Shown: one piece after another, positions 61,101 to 64,000 of the stretch
Position numbering within the stretch: position 1 is the stretch's first letter
How the letters are laid out: each line of letters starts with the position of its first letter
NCBI RefSeq assembly: GCF_004027225.2
Contig: NC_044277.2
Location: 103,719,725-103,783,724, forward strand
DNA from: Strigops habroptila
Taxonomy: Eukaryota; Chordata; Aves; Psittaciformes; Psittacidae
Length of the DNA: 64,000 nt
Direction: 5' to 3'
Program-made: the position numbers and the translations under genes
The notes under the pieces: generated by a model
Told to the model about the DNA's origin: nothing
Database searches by the model: none
Seen by the model: the letters and a program-made list of their open reading frames with translations, nothing else

Positions 61101-64000
61101 TTCTGGTTGATATTTCACAGCCTGATGGCAGAACATCTACCAAATGCTCATAAATGCTTCAGCAGGATAAATGGTTGATCTGGTTCCTCCAAGTTATGTC
61201 ACTGTGGCATAGAAAAGCTCTTTTTGGGGTATTCTCTCCCAGGCTGTAAAACAAATTCAGCTTTTTTAAGTTGTTATTTCTAGGCAATCCTCTGTGGAGT
61301 GGCTGAGGCACAAAGGAGGACAAGAAGCGCACGTCTTCATCTAAAACCAGATGATACCATATGTGATACTGGAGCTGGCTCTGCCCGTGGGACGGGCAAA
61401 GCCACTCACCATGCAAACCGCAACAGCTTCCGAGGAGGCGGTAACACCTCAAAACTGCTCCAAAATAGCAATCTCATTTCCAGGATGGATTGAACAGCTT
61501 TATCACCACCATTTCTGGCTATGTGGGATAGCAGTCGCCAGCCCCAAAGGGCAGCCAAGGAAGGTGCCGGACACCCTCAGCCCCACCACACACCATGCCA
61601 AAGGCAGACGTTTCTCTCCATTCCCATGTTTCCAGCTGATCCATTATCACTTCCTGCAGGCATGGCCACCCCCACAAGTACAGGCAGCAGCTTTTTAACA
61701 GCACATGACACCATCCACTGTTTTTGAAGGGGAAGCAAATATTTCTGTATCCAACGGATGTCGCATTGTGGGAATTAAGGGGGAAAATTGCAGAGTGAGA
61801 TTTTGGTGGGCAGAGAGCTCAGGAGGACCCTGTTTATGCCTGCTTTCAGCATGCATGGGGTAAAACAGACCCACTTTCAGGCTGAGGAAGTGCTGGAGAC
61901 AGTCTGTGGATGAAACTCCCCTCATCTCTGGCGACACAGTCTAGTGTGAAGCATCCCTGCCCATGGCAGGGGTGTTGGAACTAGATGATCTTAAGGTCCG
62001 TTCTGACCCTAACCATTCTATGGTTCTATTATCCCATACCCTCTGCTCCCCAAATGGTCATGGATGGGGATCCAGCACCAGCTACACATGCAGCACATCT
62101 GAGGTCACCTGGGGTTATATGGTCCATCCAAAGGAGAAAAGCAGTGCCACAGGGTCTCTTTCTTCTCCCTGGTCTCACCCCTCTGCTTCAGTATCTCCTC
62201 CTTCCCTCCCTCCTCTTGCAGCCTGGGGCCAGCAGGTCCTGCTGCACCGTCCTGCTTTTAGTGGCCTTTACAGACCCTTCCATGCACTTGCAATGACCAT
62301 CTTCTTGGAGTCTAAATGTAATGCTCCAAAACCCGGTGGGTTTCCTCACCACGCTCCTCTCAGTATTTCATTTTTTCCCCTATTTTATCGCTGCTCGAAG
62401 CCTTTGAGAAGTCATGTAACATTAACATGAACAGCCCAGGCTCCATGTGAAGGCAAGCAAGCGTTGTGCCCCTTACATGTTTTGTAGGGGAGAGGGAAAA
62501 TCAATCTGAAAAATTTAAGTGCTTGAAAGTTTCTGGGCAGCTTCCCAATTTCTCAAGCTCCAGGCTCTGCTGCAGGGACACATGTGGTAAATAATTGGCC
62601 CTAAAGCTCTTGCCAGAGTACTCACAGGCGCTCTGTTGGCTTTATAACGTTGGTACTCAAATGCCTTTTGCTTCAAACGCTCAGCGCTGATGGGGTCCCT
62701 GGTGGGCTCCAGCCATTTCTTCCCATCAGGAGCTCATACCTCTGCTCCTTAGTTTTAATGAACCACCACTGCCTGATTATAAGCCGGGGTTTTGGGAGAG
62801 ATCTTGGTTGAATTGAAGGGTCCTGCAGGACACTTGCTGTCAGGGTGTCACGAGCTTGGATGGCAACAACCCTTTCCCAGTTCTGGGAAAAAAATGCTGT
62901 TGGGCAGAAATGGTCCAACATCCCACACGGCATGCAGGTGGGATGCGCAATATCCACTCCAGGACAGGAGGAGAAGAGTGTTTCTGCACTCCCTCCTCTG
63001 CAGGGATTCCCCTGTGCCTCACTCCAGCCAGGCAGAGGCTCTGGGAGGATTTTACAGTATCCCCTCATTCCAAGCACACTTGCAGTGAAAATGCAATTGT
63101 CAGACAGAGGAAATGGGGGAAATGGACAGATAACAACCCATCTCACAACAAGACTAACAACATAAAAAGAACTGATACTGCAGAGAAAATGCAAATTGCC
63201 ACTCAACAGCAAGAAAAAGGCAAAGCTGACTTCCTGCTGAGGGTTCTAGGAGCACCTGCAAGGGCAGGAGAATGGGGCTGAGCATCAGTAACACATCTGC
63301 AAAGCGGGTCCACAGGGCACTGAGGGTGACGTAAACCCCTCGTTGGGGTGGCTGTGCATCACCACCGCAGCTGCCCCTTTCTTTCAGAGGCAGGGATGAA
63401 TTTTAAGGTGAGACACCACTGTCTCGTTTTGCTGCCCAAGGAGGAGGTTTCTGGTATTGCAGCAAGCCTTGTGAAGCCACTTACAAAGCGAAATCCCTGA
63501 TCTGCATCAGTCGCAGACATCCATCCACCCTGCAGAAAGCCTCTGCATGGATTTTAAAGAGGTGTTTGGAAACATGCACAGAAATGTGAAAGCAAGAGAG
63601 AAAGATAGGGAGAAGGAAAGAGGAGGGAGAGAAGAAGGAGAGAAGAGGGAGAGAAGCTTGGTTTAGGCTTCTTGTTTCATACACCTTAAAAAGGTGTCTC
63701 AGAGCTCTTGTAGCATGTGCTAAACTGCCACCCTCCAAAAACCATACCCCTTTGAAGCAGCTCGGAATGGGCAGGCACTAAAATTCACCTTTAAACCATA
63801 GGCTTAACTCACAGTTTTAGGCTTTCTGCAAGTCCCCCCAGCACCGACAGGCTTTTCCATGATGGGAGGAGTCTCTGTGGCCACCTCATTCCCCTGCAGT
63901 GCTGGGTACAAAGACTCCAGGGCAGGGAGCACCGTGCTGGGAAACGAGCGGTTACTTACGCGCCGTCGCCATACACTTTGAGGGCGTTGATGCAGGTCTT
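58063..64000 (-). CDS. CRYGN: CRYGN, gamma-N crystallin (3' part only; last two exons)
   Basis: Two exons are visible on the minus strand: 64000-63960 (partial, continuing right of the window) and 58198-58063. Joined across an in-phase GC|G codon they give KVYGDGAWVLYEEPNYRG and on to the C-terminus SIRRVINYF with a TAG stop. This is the last Greek-key motif of a beta/gamma-crystallin. The YEEPNYRG turn and the Trp at NAWQAR fit the fold. Gamma-N crystallins are structural proteins, known mainly from lens and retina, and are evolutionary intermediates between beta and gamma crystallins. Position next to WDR86 agrees with vertebrate synteny. The first Greek keys and promoter are outside the window. 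Confidence 0.95.
61945..62030 (+). mobile_element. short CR1 3'-end fragment
   Basis: CATCCCTGCCCATGGCAGGG, then GAACTAGATGATCTTAAGGT and a degenerate ATTCTATGGTTCTAT tail match the 3' end of the intact CR1 at 55,150-55,241. Only the untranslated tail remains. It lies antisense to CRYGN. Confidence 0.9.
63588..63656. repeat. purine-rich (GA) tract
   Basis: This stretch of nearly 70 bases is almost only A and G on the plus strand, with repeated GGAGAGAAG units. It is about 300 bases inside the CRYGN intron from the penultimate exon donor, and reads as a pyrimidine tract in the transcript. Confidence 0.85.
63960..64000 (-). CDS. CRYGN: CRYGN penultimate exon, 3' end (runs off window)
   Basis: The last 41 bases of the exon on the minus strand encode KTCINALKVYGDG plus two bases, ending GGCGC|GTAAGT. 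Human has KNCVNTIKVYGDGAAW at this place. The exon start is beyond position 64,000. Confidence 0.92.

Larger units (their letters stand above)
58199..63959 (-). other. last CRYGN intron (5.8 kb)
   Basis: This intron holds a short CR1 3' fragment (about 61,945-62,030), a purine-rich tract (63,588-63,656), and two minus-strand stretches that look exon-like but are unidentified (about 59,645-59,770 and 62,626-62,790; see findings). No other supported gene is present. Confidence 0.7.

Noticed and set aside
62673-63212. 179-codon minus-strand open frame in the CRYGN intron
   Set aside because: As a whole it has no domain and starts in unremarkable intron. Only its last part overlaps the coding-like block, which I report separately in a different frame.
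1-64000. CRISPR array, tRNA, rRNA, bacterial operon or endogenous retrovirus
   Set aside because: No direct-repeat/spacer pattern, tRNA-like cloverleaf, LTR pair or retroviral gene region was recognised. The window is ordinary avian genic and intergenic DNA.

Overview
This is vertebrate nuclear DNA, almost certainly from a bird. Coding sequence is split into short exons with canonical GT/AG junctions, the only transposable elements I recognise are CR1 LINEs (the dominant avian/reptilian family, with the typical ATTCTATG-repeat 3' end), and the gene order NUB1 - WDR86 - CRYGN matches what I know of human 7q36.1 and the chicken equivalent. All exon models below were read by eye from splice sites, reading phase and remembered family sequence; no alignment was run.

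Layout. (1) 1-13,566, plus strand: NUB1, the NEDD8/FAT10 adaptor, with 14 coding exons that join in phase into 611 codons plus stop. Its untranslated first exon should lie left of the window. The 3' UTR probably ends near 14,090. (2) 14,100-15,850: intergenic, separating two convergent genes. (3) 16,980-38,112, minus strand: WDR86, with six coding exons joining to 398 codons plus stop and eight WD40 units visible. A CpG island at about 38,380-39,560 is its probable promoter and may hold a non-coding first exon. (4) 39,560-57,960: about 18 kb of intergenic DNA in which I support no host gene. It holds a 5'-truncated CR1 (about 53,425-55,241) whose reverse-transcriptase frame is still open, plus a few AT-rich blocks that look like candidate conserved non-coding elements. 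(5) 57,987-64,000, minus strand: the 3' end of CRYGN (gamma-N crystallin), comprising the end of its penultimate exon (63,960-64,000), a 5.8 kb intron and the terminal exon (58,063-58,198). The rest of CRYGN continues right of the window.

The three genes are unrelated in function: a proteasome shuttle factor, a WD40 scaffold of unknown role and a lens-type beta/gamma-crystallin. They are neighbours by synteny, not a pathway or operon. I found no bacterial-type system, CRISPR array, rRNA or tRNA. The less ordinary observations are the intact CR1 reverse-transcriptase frame, a poly-glutamate tract inside a WD40 repeat of WDR86, a second in-frame upstream start codon in WDR86, and two exon-like but unidentified open stretches inside the last CRYGN intron.
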